Shown here in pieces: positions 63,733 through 64,000 of a DNA stretch of 64,000 bases. Source of the stretch: Hyphomicrobium sp. (GTDB lineage: Bacteria; Pseudomonadota; Alphaproteobacteria; Rhizobiales; Hyphomicrobiaceae); NCBI GenBank assembly GCA_025351425.1, contig JANXVY010000042.1, positions 1 through 64,000 of the forward strand. The letters are read 5' to 3'. The notes below the pieces were generated by a model. That model saw only the letters and a program-made list of their open reading frames with translations. It ran no database searches and had not been told where the DNA came from. Numbering within the stretch: position 1 is the first letter of the stretch; every line of letters begins with the position of its first letter. The translations under genes were made by a program, and so were the position numbers.

Positions 63733-64000
63733 CCTTGGCTTCCTCTGATCCCACTCGGCCCGGGCCAGATGGCCGCGTTCTCGGGCCTCCTGCACTTGAC
63801 CCGGGCGCACAACCTTACCTCAGCGCATTCTTTTCCGAAGCGCCCATTCGGTTGGCGTTACACATGTTTGCAAATGTTTACGACGCTGCTCAGAAATACT
63901 TTTGTTGCGGATTGCACCGGGGTCCAATGATCTGATAACCAAGGGTTAGGTGAAAGATCGTAAGAAGAGAACGACTTAGCCGATCAGTCTCAGTTCGAAG
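63733..64000. other. Upstream region of panB, window end
   Basis: No gene is supported in the last 268 bases. The stretch after 63830 is AT-richer than the genome average and probably contains the panB promoter and the flank of the next gene, which lies outside the window. Confidence 0.4.

Overview
This window is high-GC chromosomal DNA from an alphaproteobacterium. I infer this from the gene neighbourhoods (aminotransferase–hom–glpX; rplU–rpmA–GNAT–obgE; mreBCD–mrdA–rodA; DUF6476–rluD divergent), from a 303-residue RpoH, from a class I PHA synthase and from an ELM1-type protein. Intergenic palindrome fragments such as those near 32840 and 32990 look like those common in Hyphomicrobiales. The order is only a guess and I do not name a genus.

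Layout. 1-6.6 kb is a minus-strand cluster reading LysR regulator, MFS carrier, ACMSD-like amidohydrolase, YeiH-type putative sulfate exporter, and SorA/SorB sulfite dehydrogenase. It looks like an uptake-and-catabolism unit whose substrate may release sulfite. 6.6-7.9 kb holds a decayed MFS fragment and a group III truncated haemoglobin that has no normal start codon at its ribosome-binding site. 7.9-24.7 kb is mostly housekeeping and storage metabolism: ornithine/lysine decarboxylase, a zinc metallopeptidase, a ParB-like protein, PhaC, an amino-acid biosynthesis operon, an Lrp regulator, a 2OG-Fe(II) oxygenase, a FadL-type porin and alanine racemase. 24.8-26.3 kb is a two-gene DUF262 + HNH unit with a defence-like make-up. 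26.4-45.1 kb covers cell-wall, ribosome and translation genes: an L,D-transpeptidase, an acid-ceramidase-like hydrolase, rplU/rpmA/obgE, gatB, a P450, a nucleoside carrier, chorismate mutase, and the complete rod-shape operon mreB-mreC-mreD-mrdA-rodA. 45.3-46.9 kb is leuA with a possible leucine-rich leader. 47.3-48.8 kb is the most interesting locus, a candidate retron. 48.9-63.7 kb carries PhzF and Nudix genes, envelope proteins (EF-hand, DUF937-OmpA fusion, porin), rluD, a degenerate IS481-like transposase, rpoH, bamB with its TPR partner, and panB.

The retron candidate combines a 445-residue reverse transcriptase of the myxobacterial (Mx162-like) style with a strongly structured ~150-nt RNA region just upstream. 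That region is bounded by a 9-bp inverted repeat (a1/a2-like), and a sigma-70-like promoter is placed so that transcription would begin at the first base of a1. No effector gene is visible beside it.

A second theme is a recurrent pattern of short tandem duplications (12-25 bp, 2-4 copies) at gene edges. Three of them (glpX, the lrp-type gene and rpoH) span the stop codon itself. No rRNA, tRNA or CRISPR array was seen.
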